In this document: positions 1-8,823 of the stretch, piece by piece
Layout of the letters: every line of letters starts with the position of its first letter
Position numbering within the stretch: the first letter of the stretch is position 1
Source: Lewinella sp. IMCC34183
GTDB taxonomy: Bacteria > Bacteroidota > Bacteroidia > Chitinophagales > Saprospiraceae
DNA length: 64,000 bases
Assembly: GCF_003390915.1 (NCBI RefSeq)
Contig: NZ_QMEM01000001.1
Location: forward strand, 558,001 to 622,000
Direction: 5' to 3'
Notes under the pieces: model-generated
What the model was told of the DNA's origin: nothing
Database searches by the model: none
What the model saw: only the letters and a program-made list of their open reading frames with translations
Position numbers and translations under genes: made by a program

Positions 1-1
1 C

Positions 2-1198
2 TTCCTGCCAGCCGTGGGAGGTGTATTACAACTCCTTGATTTCTTCATTACCGGAAAGAAGACTTCACCCATGCTGGTTGGGTACAACTCCAACTATAAG
101 TTCAGCGGCGACGGAACCACTACGTTTAAAACTGGAGACAAATCCACCTCCATCCTCACTCCCGGTTCCAAACCGACTTCCAATCTTGCATCACTGATTC
201 CGGTGTATAACAACCCGCTGGGAGTATTCAATCTCATGGTTCGTCCGAAGATCAAGCGCTACACCACGCAGTCCTCGTATTCCAGCGCTCCCTGCCAACC
301 CGGTGTCAACACAAAGAAGGCCTATCAGCTTGACCTGCAAACTATCAAGTACGTGGTCAATGCGGCGGCAGGGATACAGGAGACACCCTTGAGCATTCAG
401 GCAGCCCTCAGATTCAGAAGCTGCGAAAATTATGGCATACTGAGCCCCCAACTAACCTCCAATGCCACGAGTCCCGGCGTCTACTATTCTCCCCTCATAG
501 ATTTGGATTGCCTAGGGGACTATACGGTCATCCTCGATCAGTTCAAAGGGGAAGACTACAATGAGCAGTACGGTGAATGCTCACTTGAAACCAGTGGTTC
601 CTTCTGCGGTACAGTGGACATTTTGCTCCTGGTAGCCCTGAAAAAGACAAACGGAACCGCGGGTCAGGAGATGGTGCTGTCACTCGTCTATGAAACCGAC
701 ATTGTCGACACTTCAACTCCGGCCACCGGCTTTCCTGCCAACAAATACAAGGGCCAGACCGTGTCGCAGATAAACACCTCCTGCCCCCAGAGAACCATAC
801 TCCCCGTAGACCGTACCTATGTCGCCTATAATTGCCGGTACCGGTACTCGGCCAACTTCGTAGCAAAGGCCTCCGGCGGCAGCCCCGAGGTGGAGGACTT
901 GGACAACTACGACCCCACCGTCCTTTTCGATGCCGACACCGAGCAGTTTGTAGCCCAGGAGTTGTACGCCCACCCCAACCCCGCTACGCAGTCTACGAGG
1001 ATAACTTTGGGCACTAAACCCGTTGACGGAACGTGGACGATTACCGACTACCTGGGTAGAGTAGTTGAGTTCAGCAACTTTTCGAATCTGAATTTCCTGG
1101 ATCTGGATGTGGCCAGATTACCGAGTGGCGTTTACACCGTTTCGGTTTACAACAGCCATTCCAATGCTACTGCGACTAGCAGGCTCATTAAGCAGTAA
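2..1198 (+). CDS. T9SS-exported protein, 5' end outside window
   Basis: The reading frame is open from the window edge, and the first usable start (GTG at 14) is not preceded by a signal peptide, so the true start probably lies upstream. Counting from that GTG, 394 residues are visible. Residues 318-394 form a typical type IX secretion C-terminal sorting domain: YAHPNP near its start, a WTITDYLGR strand, then LPSGVYTVSV and a short basic tail ending LIKQ. Such domains direct passage through the outer membrane and are then removed. The upstream part has several cysteines (94, 137, 166, 189, 198, 257, 274) that could form disulfides outside the cell, but I recognise no catalytic domain. Its function is unknown. 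The gene is followed by an orphan frame and a strong terminator. Confidence 0.8.
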   Translation, partial: FLPAVGGVLQLLDFFITGKKTSPMLVGYNSNYKFSGDGTTTFKTGDKSTSILTPGSKPTSNLASLIPVYNNPLGVFNLMVRPKIKRYTTQSSYSSAPCQPGVNTKKAYQLDLQTIKYVVNAAAGIQETPLSIQAALRFRSCENYGILSPQLTSNATSPGVYYSPLIDLDCLGDYTVILDQFKGEDYNEQYGECSLETSGSFCGTVDILLLVALKKTNGTAGQEMVLSLVYETDIVDTSTPATGFPANKYKGQTVSQINTSCPQRTILPVDRTYVAYNCRYRYSANFVAKASGGSPEVEDLDNYDPTVLFDADTEQFVAQELYAHPNPATQSTRITLGTKPVDGTWTITDYLGRVVEFSNFSNLNFLDLDVARLPSGVYTVSVYNSHSNATATSRLIKQ

Positions 1199-1401
1199 TC
1201 GGCACGTCAGAGCGATTTATCTATACTGGTGTTTGGACCAGCGTAGCGTACGCCGACACTGACAGGGAGCCCCTCCAGCCACTTTACACCTTACCCGGAA
1301 CCCTTGCGTTCTCCACCGAGCCCTTCCGCTACAGTCCTTCCGTACTGAGCAACGCGTGGCAGGTGCAGATCGCCATGAAATGCGGTTTCTGTCCCGGCTA
1401 A
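1192..1401 (+). pseudogene. Possible coding remnant without a start
   Basis: Right after the T9SS gene, a different frame stays open for about 69 codons and ends in TAA at 1399. The translation looks protein-like (it contains TLPGTLAFSTEPFRYSPS and ends CGFCPG), but it has no plausible start: its only ATG is seven codons before the stop. It may be the 3' end of a second gene lost by deletion or frameshift. Chance is not excluded. Confidence 0.3.
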
Positions 1402-1416
1402 GCGCCAGGGTCGAAC

Positions 1417-1462
1417 AAGAATCCCCCATCCGGACAGAGCCGGTTGGGGGATTCTTATTTTC
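1417..1462. terminator. Rho-independent terminator
   Basis: A 17-bp inverted repeat with one mismatch (arms 1417-1433 and 1440-1456) encloses a 6-nt loop and is followed by TATTTT. The left arm begins with AA and the right arm ends in TT, so it could work in both directions. It separates the T9SS gene and its remnant from the stress cluster. Confidence 0.75.
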
Positions 1463-1537
1463 TGAAATACTAGAATATAAGTAGCTCTTTTCCATTTTCT
1501 GCGAACTTATCATGCTCCCACCCACCTCTATAATCAG

Positions 1538-1978
1538 ATGGAAGACAGCAAAGACGGACAAGCTAAGGAAACGGTAAAACCACATAAAATGGTGGAAACC
1601 GAAAAAATTCCGGTGATAAAGGAAAAGCTGTCCATTTCTTCCAGAGAAAATATTACTGGCGAAGTTGAAGTCCGCAAGGTCGTCAAGACCGAAGAGATTG
1701 ATGTCCCACTGACCACGATCCGAACCCGCTACCGGGAAGAACGGGTACCCGTCAACCGCACTGTAGACACAGCGCCACAGGTACGCTACGAAGGGGAGAA
1801 CCTCGTCATCCCCATAATCCGGGAAGAAGAAGTAGTCATCAAACGCCTGATTCTGGTCGAAGAAATACACCTCATCCGGGAACGAACCACCGAAGAACGT
1901 ACCGAGCACATCCAGCTTCGCTCCGAAGAGGCTACGGTAACCCGCAAGCCTGCGGATCCGGACCAACCCAAAGAATAA
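1538..1978 (+). CDS. DUF2382 (YsnF/AvaK-type) stress protein
   Basis: This 146-residue, highly charged protein is almost entirely one DUF2382 domain (about residues 20-137). The domain's signs are alternating acidic and basic beta-strands, as in VRKVVKTEEIDVPLTTI and VIPIIREEEVVI. The family occurs in YsnF-like proteins induced by general, osmotic or oxidative stress; its biochemical role is not known. There is no signal peptide, so it is probably cytoplasmic. The next gene carries the same domain fused to a YflT-like N-terminus, which suggests duplication within the cluster. The ATG at 1538 is the only sensible start. Confidence 0.8.
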   Translation: MEDSKDGQAKETVKPHKMVETEKIPVIKEKLSISSRENITGEVEVRKVVKTEEIDVPLTTIRTRYREERVPVNRTVDTAPQVRYEGENLVIPIIREEEVVIKRLILVEEIHLIRERTTEERTEHIQLRSEEATVTRKPADPDQPKE

Positions 1979-2024
1979 TCGGATGGCAACATCCACTTTT
2001 TTATCACCATAACCAGCATTAGTA

Positions 2025-2834
2025 ATGAATAACCAGACAGTAATCGGTGTATTTGACACCATCAGCCAAGCCAACAGCGCCAAACGCGCACTCGAAAACC
2101 AGGGCTTCAAGTCCGACAGTGTGGACGTATCCAAGTACGGATCCCACGGTGAGCGGCACAACGACGACGACAACGCGATAGGACGTTTCTTCGAAAACAT
2201 GTTCGGAAACGACGACAAGGACTACGAGCATCGCCGGAAAGTCGGAACGGAAGTAGCCAGCCGCGGTACGGTGGTCACCGTACACACCGACGGAATGGAG
2301 CAGGCCCGCCAGGCCGCCACGATCCTCGACAACTACGGTTCCATCGACATGAAAGACCGCTACGAGAAGTACCAGTCGGATTCTTTCGATGCCGACACCA
2401 ACCGCACCCAGCTCAACGAACGCTTTGACGGCGACATAGACCAGGACGACACCCTGGAAGTCATCAAGGAGAACGTAGCCATCGGCAAGCGGGAAGTACA
2501 GACGGGTGGCATCACGGTACGCAGCCACATCATCGAGCGCCCCGTTGAAGAAACTCTCCGCCTGCGTACGGAACACGTCAGCGTAACCCGCAACCCGGTC
2601 GATCGCCCCGCCACCGGTGCCGATATGCGCGACCGGACGATCTCGGTAAAGGAAACGGCCGAAGAAGCCGTTGTCTCCAAAGAGGCCCGCGTAGTAGAGG
2701 AGATCAACGTGCGCAAGGACGTCGACTCGCGTCAGGAAACCGTGCGGGAAACCGCCCGGGAAACGGAAATCGACATTGAGAAAGGTACCGACCAACGGTC
2801 ACGTACCAGCGGTGAACGCAACGACCGCAGGTAA
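2025..2834 (+). CDS. YflT-like general stress protein with DUF2382 domain
   Basis: This is a 269-residue protein. Residues 1-105 match the general stress protein 17M/YflT fold: it opens with VIGVFDTISQANSAKRAL and has a VVTVHTDGMEQARQAATIL strand-helix near the end of the domain. Residues about 144-256 are a DUF2382 domain. A very hydrophilic Asp/His-rich linker lies between them. Such two-domain proteins are found in stress regulons of Bacteroidota and Firmicutes, and the molecular function is unknown. It is 46 bp downstream of the single-domain DUF2382 gene, probably in the same transcript, and is followed by a strong terminator. Confidence 0.82.
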   Translation: MNNQTVIGVFDTISQANSAKRALENQGFKSDSVDVSKYGSHGERHNDDDNAIGRFFENMFGNDDKDYEHRRKVGTEVASRGTVVTVHTDGMEQARQAATILDNYGSIDMKDRYEKYQSDSFDADTNRTQLNERFDGDIDQDDTLEVIKENVAIGKREVQTGGITVRSHIIERPVEETLRLRTEHVSVTRNPVDRPATGADMRDRTISVKETAEEAVVSKEARVVEEINVRKDVDSRQETVRETARETEIDIEKGTDQRSRTSGERNDRR

Positions 2835-2865
2835 TCTGCACACCGTATCCCCAAAGGGATGGCTT

Positions 2866-2903
2866 AACCCCCCGGCCGCAGTTGTTGGCCGGGGGGTTTG
2901 TTT
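2866..2903 (+). terminator. Rho-independent terminator
   Basis: A perfect 12-bp GC-rich stem (2866-2877 with 2887-2898), a 9-nt loop and a T-rich tail (TGTTTT) follow the YflT/DUF2382 gene, closing the first half of the stress cluster. Confidence 0.85.
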
Positions 2904-3040
2904 TACCACGCCCCCCAAACGCTTAAACGAACATGCCCACCCACCCCTCACGTTTAATAAATAGGCACGAGGCGATAGATACTGTGTTTATCCCCTCTTT
3001 CCAACATTTTATCCACTAACCTGACTTAATACAAAATATC

Positions 3041-3706
3041 ATGGCACAAATTAGAATCGAAGAAAAACCAAAAGGCGGCGGATCAGTATGGCCGTGGATC
3101 ATCGGACTTCTGGTCCTGGGACTCATCGTCTGGGGAGTAGCAGAAGCCTTTGACGAATCGTCCGAGACCTACACCGAGGAAGTTGTTGAAGACGATGACA
3201 GCGTAGCCGGAGTGGCCACGGGCATCGATGAGAACAATAACTACAACGACTACGACGAAGTCGGAGACGGAGAACTGGCGGCCGTTACCACCTACCTCAA
3301 CACCACCCAGAATATGGAAGGTGAGATGGGCCTCGACCACGAATTTAGTCACCGCGCCCTGACCCAGCTCGCAGATGCCACCAAGGCCATCGCGGAGCAG
3401 AAGGGACTCATGTCCGAAGCCTCGGTAAAGGAAAAGTCCGATCGCGTAGACCGCTTAGCCAATGAGATCATGGAAGATCCCATGGCCGGCGACCACGCCG
3501 ACAAGATCAAAATGGCTTCCCTGCTGATCGTCGAGATGCTGGGTGATATTGACAATCAGACCAACTCCGGCAACAGCGCCGCCGACATCGATGCCCTGCG
3601 CAACGACGCGCAGGCCATGTCAGCTGAAACGCTTACGCTTAACCAGAAGGAAAACGTTCGGAGTTTCTTCTCCCAGGCCCGCAAAGTGCTGCAGGATCTG
3701 AGCTGA
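3041..3706 (+). CDS. Acidic single-pass membrane protein, unknown function
   Basis: The product has 221 residues: a short basic start, one hydrophobic segment at about 17-37 (WPWIIGLLVLGLIVWGV), then a very acidic stretch (YTEEVVEDDDS) and a helical C-terminal half without Cys or an obvious catalytic motif. The topology suggests an inner-membrane anchor with a soluble domain on one side. I do not recognise the family. It sits between the DUF2382 pair and the PRC-barrel gene, so a role in envelope or osmotic stress is a guess from context only. The start is the first ATG after a stop-rich AT-rich leader. Confidence 0.65.
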   Translation: MAQIRIEEKPKGGGSVWPWIIGLLVLGLIVWGVAEAFDESSETYTEEVVEDDDSVAGVATGIDENNNYNDYDEVGDGELAAVTTYLNTTQNMEGEMGLDHEFSHRALTQLADATKAIAEQKGLMSEASVKEKSDRVDRLANEIMEDPMAGDHADKIKMASLLIVEMLGDIDNQTNSGNSAADIDALRNDAQAMSAETLTLNQKENVRSFFSQARKVLQDLS

Positions 3707-3745
3707 TCCCCACCCTACCGATTACTTTAAAAACAACCATATATC

Positions 3746-4330
3746 ATGAGTACCATAGTAAACAACGACAACAGCGACCGCCGGAACGTGGACACCAATA
3801 CCTCGCGGAACAGCCGGCTGAAATTCCTTGACGACCTGTCCGGTTACAAGGTGCACCACGACGACGTCGATCCCAGTGGCTATACCGTCAAACTCCAGTC
3901 CGGCGAAAGCATCGGCGAGGTTGAAGGCTTACTGGCCGATACGACCGCCAAGGTCGTACGGTACGTGGAGGTCGAACTGGACGAAGAAGTCATCGGGCGG
4001 CACGACCGCGGCCTGTACGAAGCGGACGAGCGTCACGCGCTCATCCCCGTAGGACTGATCCACATCGATCGTGAAAACCGGAACGTCATCCTTTCCGGCG
4101 TGGCCTACGATCACCTGGTCGACTACCCCCGCTTCCGCAAACAGCACGGCTATACTACCCGCTACGAGGTAGATACCAACGACTACCTGGCCGGCTTCCA
4201 CGAGTACGGGAACACCTACAACCGCGACCGCTTCTCCACGGATACGCACCGCGAGGCGGATATGCTGGACGAAGAATTCTACACCAGCGACTTCTACACG
4301 ACCCGGGCTACCCGCCCCACTTCGTTGTAG
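3746..4330 (+). CDS. PRC-barrel domain protein
   Basis: This 194-residue protein has a PRC-barrel core at about residues 25-130: FLDDLSGYKV, then VKLQSGESIGEVEGLLAD and VRYVEVEL strands, with ALIPVGLIHID near the end. PRC-barrels are small beta domains that occur in photosynthetic reaction centre H subunits, RimM and many stress proteins, usually as protein- or RNA-binding modules. The C-terminal 60 residues are rich in Tyr, Asp and Arg and look disordered. It starts 39 bp after the membrane protein, so the two are probably co-transcribed, and a perfect hairpin follows. Confidence 0.78.
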   Translation: MSTIVNNDNSDRRNVDTNTSRNSRLKFLDDLSGYKVHHDDVDPSGYTVKLQSGESIGEVEGLLADTTAKVVRYVEVELDEEVIGRHDRGLYEADERHALIPVGLIHIDRENRNVILSGVAYDHLVDYPRFRKQHGYTTRYEVDTNDYLAGFHEYGNTYNRDRFSTDTHREADMLDEEFYTSDFYTTRATRPTSL

Positions 4331-4354
4331 TAGCAACCGACCTTCGGTCGACTG

Positions 4355-4386
4355 CGCCCGTTCCGCCCCCGCGGAACGGGCGTTTT
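4355..4386. terminator. Bidirectional terminator between PRC-barrel gene and lptD
   Basis: A perfect 12-bp stem (4355-4366 with 4371-4382) with a CCCC loop and a following TTTT. It lies between two converging genes and overlaps the last bases of lptD on the other strand. Confidence 0.85.
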
Positions 4387-7132
4387 AGTTTCCGAACAGC
4401 TGCTGCCCGTCGTATCGGTTCTGGTTGATCGGCACCTCCAGGAAATCGAATGTGCCCGGCTTGACGGAGATGCTGAACTGGTAGGTGTTGCGCTGCGGCG
4501 CCCAGCTGAAGCGCATCTCCCAGCAGTGCAGGTCACGGGCGAAACTCAGGTAGGGATAAGTGATGCGTTTGCTCGTGAAGTCGTAGCCGATCTGGCCGAT
4601 GTTAACGCTCCAGTTCTCGGTCAGCTGCAGGGCACCGCGCAGCTCCAGGCTATTGGCGGTGGTGTTGAAGCGCAGGGTATCCCGTGCTCCCGGAATGTCG
4701 GAAACCTCCCGGTCGAGGCTGTAATTGAGGGTATGGCGGATACTGAACTTTTCGAAGAGGCTCAGAATGTCCGTTTCCTCGAAGAGCGTATTCTCCTCTT
4801 CCCGCCGCTGGCGGCGCTCCTCGGCAATGTCGGTCACGAATTCCTCTTCCTCGCCCTGGAAGAGCTGACGAATCTTTGCCACCGTCACCTGGGTGGAAAG
4901 CGTTCCGTTGAAGCGGTTGAGCTGGAAGGGCGCCCCGCGCTCGCTCAGTACGGTGGTATTGATGCGGCGCACGCCGCCCGTCCGCTCGTCGAAGCGCGTG
5001 ACGTAGGGGTCGAGCGTAGCCCGCAGGTTCACCTGGGTCAGGCCCTTGAATAGTCGGGTGCTCCCCCCGACGTTGATGGTACTCCAGTTGAGCGTGTCGG
5101 CACCCAGGTCGTAGCTGCCGTTAACGCTGATGTTCTGGAAGAGCTTGATGTTCTGGTCGGTGCTGTCCTTGCGGTTCCACACCTTTGCCTCGAAGAGGTT
5201 GGAGATATTATAGCTGGCGCGGAAACTTAGGTCGCCCTGGCTCGGTGCCGAGAATATCTGTCCGGCAAAGGGCGTGACGAAACGTTCCGGGTTTCCGCGC
5301 TCGGGGTCGATCATGTTCTCCCGGATGAAGTAGGGCAGCCCGCTGATGTAGTCGCGCGCGTTCTGATAATCAGGACTATAGGACACGGAAACCGAAGGTT
5401 TCATCACGTGCCGTAAGCCCTTCAGTCCGAAGATGCCCCGGCCCGGCAGCTGCACCTTACCGAACAGCTGGGTACTCACGCTGACGCCCGCACTGAAGGT
5501 CCGAAAACTGGCCAGACCGGGGTTCAGGCGGCTGGCGATCTGGGCAAAGGAGGTAGTATCGACGACCGTCTGCCCTTCCTCGTTCACCACGTCGACGGTG
5601 CGAATGGTGGTGGTATCCAGAAAGTACTCCAGCGTCTTGCCGTAGTACACCTCCGAGTAGGTGGCGTTGGGGCTCACGTTGAAGTAGCGCAGTACGTTCA
5701 GGCTCAGGGCGGTATTGGCCGTGTGCTGGAAGCCGTACCGGGCGTCGTCGTACGTCTGCTGGGTGAAGAAGGTGGTGTCCGTACCCGAGAATTCAGTTTT
5801 CAGTTGGCTGGTGTACCGTACGCTGAGCTTCTTGTACCAGGCATTGAGCCGGCCGGGCAGTTGCCGCAGAGGATAGAGCGTTTGCGTCTGAAAGCGGGCG
5901 TCGGGAAAGCTTACCGATATTTCCCGGGTCTGGTTGTTCTGACTGTGGTTGAGGCCGGCGGTCAGGGTGGAACGGAGATTCGGGAAGTTTTTGGTGATGT
6001 TCATCGACGAACGGATCACGTTCGTGCTGACGGATTCGTAGCTATTGAGGAAGCGCTGGTCGGCCAGGTTGGTCTGGAAGTTGATCGAGCCACCGAAGTT
6101 GAAGGTCGGGTGGGCACGCTGATCCTGCCGGTGACGCCACCCCAGGCTGATGCCCCGGTCGACGATGTCCTGGTAGCCCTGGGCAATCGAGGTTTTCTGG
6201 ATCAGGTGGCGGTAGCTGAAGTCGAAATTGCCGCTGTACTTGTACCGGCGGCGGTAGCTCGTGGCGGTGTTGATCGTAAAGGTGCCGTTCAGGTAGATGT
6301 CGGCCGTGGCCTGCAAATTGACGTGCTCGCCGATCGGGAAGAACCAGCCCACCCCCTGGAAGCCGAAGCCCCACTGCTGACTGTACTGGTAATCGCTGGG
6401 GAAGAGCAGACCGGTGCTGCGGCCGCTCTTCAGCGGGAAGAAGCCGAAGGGAAGCCAGAAGGGCGTCGGCACGCCCATGATCTCCAGGTTCGAGGGGCCG
6501 ATGATCGCCAGCTTGTTGGGCACCACCTTGGCCCGCTGCGTGCGGATCCCGAAATGGGGGTGGTCCAGGGAGCAGCTCGTGAAGATGGCCCCCTCGGTGT
6601 AGATCACGTCCGAGCGGGTGCTGTCGTTGGTCTGCACCGCCCCGCTCACGAACTTAGATTTTCCGCCGAGCACGTACACATCGTCCTGCGTTGTCTTGGT
6701 ATCCGTGACGATGCCCTTCCTGGACTTAAAGTTATACTTTATCCCCTTGGCGGTAAACTCCTGACCCCCATCACTAAACTGTGGGTCACCCACCAACGTT
6801 CCAGAACTATCCGGCCAGGGTTCTGCCACCACCAGGTTAGTCCCGTAATCGAGTACGATGTGGTCGGCCTTCAGGCTGATGTCCAGGTAATCGACCTGGG
6901 CCTCCCCGTACAGGTGGATACGCTGACTGCCCACCTCCGCGATGATACTGTCGCGGCTCCGGTACTCCACCGGGGCGTCGAGGCTGTCCGCGCTCACCTG
7001 AAAATCGGCCGTAGAGCCGGAAAAGCCCACCGTTACGGCGCTACTGTCCACCTGCGCCCCCGCCCAGTGGGAGCAGAGGAGCAAGAGCAGTACGGCGGCG
7101 GCGGTGCGCAGGTGCAAGGAGGATTCGGTCAA
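4385..7132 (-). CDS. lptD: LPS-assembly outer-membrane protein LptD
   Basis: This 915-residue protein has a clear signal peptide (residues 1-26, cleavage after AGAQ). It continues with an OstA-like periplasmic jellyroll at about 55-180 (EVGSQRIHLYGEAQVDY, LKADHIVLDYGTNLVVAEP) and a long beta-barrel. The barrel is rich in Tyr/Phe/Asn strands and ends in an aromatic/charged segment. LptD, with LptE, inserts lipopolysaccharide into the outer leaflet of the outer membrane. Bacteroidota versions are longer and more divergent than the 784-residue E. coli protein, as here. The gene is monocistronic, runs away from the HEPN-like gene, and has a TACTTTTG promoter element 92 bp upstream. Confidence 0.88.
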   Translation of the reverse strand: MTESSLHLRTAAAVLLLLLCSHWAGAQVDSSAVTVGFSGSTADFQVSADSLDAPVEYRSRDSIIAEVGSQRIHLYGEAQVDYLDISLKADHIVLDYGTNLVVAEPWPDSSGTLVGDPQFSDGGQEFTAKGIKYNFKSRKGIVTDTKTTQDDVYVLGGKSKFVSGAVQTNDSTRSDVIYTEGAIFTSCSLDHPHFGIRTQRAKVVPNKLAIIGPSNLEIMGVPTPFWLPFGFFPLKSGRSTGLLFPSDYQYSQQWGFGFQGVGWFFPIGEHVNLQATADIYLNGTFTINTATSYRRRYKYSGNFDFSYRHLIQKTSIAQGYQDIVDRGISLGWRHRQDQRAHPTFNFGGSINFQTNLADQRFLNSYESVSTNVIRSSMNITKNFPNLRSTLTAGLNHSQNNQTREISVSFPDARFQTQTLYPLRQLPGRLNAWYKKLSVRYTSQLKTEFSGTDTTFFTQQTYDDARYGFQHTANTALSLNVLRYFNVSPNATYSEVYYGKTLEYFLDTTTIRTVDVVNEEGQTVVDTTSFAQIASRLNPGLASFRTFSAGVSVSTQLFGKVQLPGRGIFGLKGLRHVMKPSVSVSYSPDYQNARDYISGLPYFIRENMIDPERGNPERFVTPFAGQIFSAPSQGDLSFRASYNISNLFEAKVWNRKDSTDQNIKLFQNISVNGSYDLGADTLNWSTINVGGSTRLFKGLTQVNLRATLDPYVTRFDERTGGVRRINTTVLSERGAPFQLNRFNGTLSTQVTVAKIRQLFQGEEEEFVTDIAEERRQRREEENTLFEETDILSLFEKFSIRHTLNYSLDREVSDIPGARDTLRFNTTANSLELRGALQLTENWSVNIGQIGYDFTSKRITYPYLSFARDLHCWEMRFSWAPQRNTYQFSISVKPGTFDFLEVPINQNRYDGQQLFGN

Positions 7133-7223
7133 TCGGTGAAAGGTCGTGCCGGGGCAACGATGCCGGTGCGGGATTCGCGGTTGGTTACCTGGTGCTTTAA
7201 CGCTTCGTTAAGTTACGGGCGGA

Positions 7224-7231
7224 CAAAAGTA
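7224..7231 (-). promoter_or_regulatory. Candidate Bacteroidota -7 element for lptD
   Basis: The minus strand reads TACTTTTG, an exact match to the Bacteroidota consensus TAnnTTTG, in the intergenic region upstream of lptD. I see no convincing -33 TTTG box. Confidence 0.5.
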
Positions 7232-7318
7232 CGACAGCCGGCCTTCACCCCTCCCGGGCGAATTGGCTATATTTCCGGGAATCCCAATTTTAGCAACTAC
7301 TAGTCAATTATCTATGAT

Positions 7319-8740
7319 ATGCCTTCCAACTTCATATTCGAGCTTCTCTGCATCGACCCCGATGACATTAGTGATCAGCGCGGTTTCATTCACGCGATCA
7401 GTTATAGCAACGATGTATGGAACAGCCGTTCCCCCATTATTACCAAAGACAAGAATGGTAACGATTTCATTAAGGGCGAGAGCGGCCTCACCGTTTCCGT
7501 CATCAACGTCGACACCAGCAAGATCCTTACCGACCTGGTAGACGCCGCCTTCGTGCTGCGGGTCGAGAGCCCCATGTTCGAACCCCTTGAACCCTTCCGG
7601 CAGCGCCTCCTTCGCCACCTTTCCGAAAAGCTTCGCTTCGCCCACCTGCGGGTCCTGCAGGACGACATCAGCTCCGAGATCGCCAACCAGCTCTACCCGA
7701 AAATCAACGCCGTAGAGAACCTGCTGCGGCGGTACCTCATCAAGTTCTTTTTCCAGCGGGTGGGCATGTCGTGGTGGGACGTGACCGCCACGCCCAAGAT
7801 GATCGAGAAGGTGAAGGCCCGCCAGCGCAACCGGTCCAACCAATTCAGCTACTTCATCAACAGCGACATCGAGTTTGCCGACTTCGACGACCTGGGCCTG
7901 CTCATCTACAAGCAGTCTACCGGCTTCAACGAGCCGGAGAAGGTCCTGGAACGGCTGACCAGCATCGAGACCCTGGAGGAACTGATGGAGCTCAAGGGCA
8001 ACCTCGAGGGCAACTATACCAAGTACTTCAAGACCTTCTTCCGCGACAAGAACTTCGAGCGGCTCTGGAAGGAAATGTCCAAGATCCGCAACAAGGTCGC
8101 CCACCAGGCCACTTTCTTCCACAGCGAGTTGCGCAAGGGCATCGAACTCTCGGCCGAGCTGACCTCCATCATTAAGGAGGCGGAAAGCCACATCGACGAG
8201 ATCGTACTCTCCCTCAAGGAGAAGCAGGCCATCCACCAGGCGGCCGCCGAGGTCGTCCGCGAAGAGCAGGTAGAGGCCGAAGCCGCCGTGCAACAGGCCC
8301 AGGAGATCACCACCAATCGCAACAGCGGAATGTCGGGCCAACAGCAGCAGGATGAACCCACCCCCGCCGGCGTCGCCAGCAACGGGGAGGGGGCTACCTC
8401 CGACCGCGGCGACCACCGCGTGAAGCTCACCGGCCCCAAGATCATCGGTAAGATCAAGCTCGAGCACAAGACGAATACCTACCGCGATACCGCCCCCCCG
8501 GGCTACCGGGTCATCACCGCCGAGGAGATCTTGGAAGAACTGCACGAGGCGCTGCACCTCAACTTTACCACCTACGTGGGGCTGAAGTGGTTCGTCACCC
8601 AGTACCTGGCCAATAAGGGCTACGCCATCGGCACCACCTACTCCCTCGTCAACATCCTCATCGAACAGACGCAGATCGAGCTGTACGACTACGAGAGCAC
8701 GGAGGGGTATACGATCAAGGCCGTCCGCTTGCCCAAGTAG
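7319..8740 (+). CDS. HEPN-like (Swt1/ApeA-type) protein with C-terminal helical domain
   Basis: This 473-residue soluble protein has a middle region (about 125-300) resembling the Swt1/ApeA branch of HEPN domains. That region has a helix VENLLRRYLIKFFFQRVG followed by SWWD, a variable linker, then FERLWKEMSKIRNKVAH. The R257-x4-H262 motif (bases 8087-8104), with Asn after the Arg, is the usual HEPN ribonuclease signature. Residues 300-365 are a charged Gln/Glu-rich linker. Residues 395-473 form a small helical or winged domain (ITAEEILEELHEALH). No toxin-antitoxin partner, nucleotidyltransferase or nuclease gene is adjacent. It could be an RNase, an RNA-binding sensor or a host-factor scaffold. 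The family call is from motif and helix pattern only. Confidence 0.55.
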   Translation: MPSNFIFELLCIDPDDISDQRGFIHAISYSNDVWNSRSPIITKDKNGNDFIKGESGLTVSVINVDTSKILTDLVDAAFVLRVESPMFEPLEPFRQRLLRHLSEKLRFAHLRVLQDDISSEIANQLYPKINAVENLLRRYLIKFFFQRVGMSWWDVTATPKMIEKVKARQRNRSNQFSYFINSDIEFADFDDLGLLIYKQSTGFNEPEKVLERLTSIETLEELMELKGNLEGNYTKYFKTFFRDKNFERLWKEMSKIRNKVAHQATFFHSELRKGIELSAELTSIIKEAESHIDEIVLSLKEKQAIHQAAAEVVREEQVEAEAAVQQAQEITTNRNSGMSGQQQQDEPTPAGVASNGEGATSDRGDHRVKLTGPKIIGKIKLEHKTNTYRDTAPPGYRVITAEEILEELHEALHLNFTTYVGLKWFVTQYLANKGYAIGTTYSLVNILIEQTQIELYDYESTEGYTIKAVRLPK

Positions 8741-8757
8741 AAAGTACCGACAGCAAT

Positions 8758-8813
8758 AATGAGGGACTGAATAAGTGAATAGGGCTCCTATTTACTCATT
8801 CGGTCCCTCATTC
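8758..8813. terminator. Long bidirectional hairpin between converging genes
   Basis: An inverted repeat of about 26 bp per arm (8758-8783 and 8788-8813) with three mismatches, partly G-U compatible, lies between the ends of the HEPN-like gene and the OmpA-family gene. Its arms end in AATG/CATT rather than a long T tract. It probably ends transcription from both sides. Confidence 0.65.
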
Positions 8814-8823
8814 GTTTACTCCC

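Noticed and set aside
1217..2218. 333-codon minus-strand frame over 1.2-2.2 kb
   Set aside because: It crosses a strong terminator and runs antisense to the DUF2382 gene; no start context or domain supports it.
5723..7303. 526-codon plus-strand frame opposite lptD
   Set aside because: Antisense to a well-supported LptD; the translation has no recognisable domain and repeats the Val/Gly/Leu bias of antisense frames.
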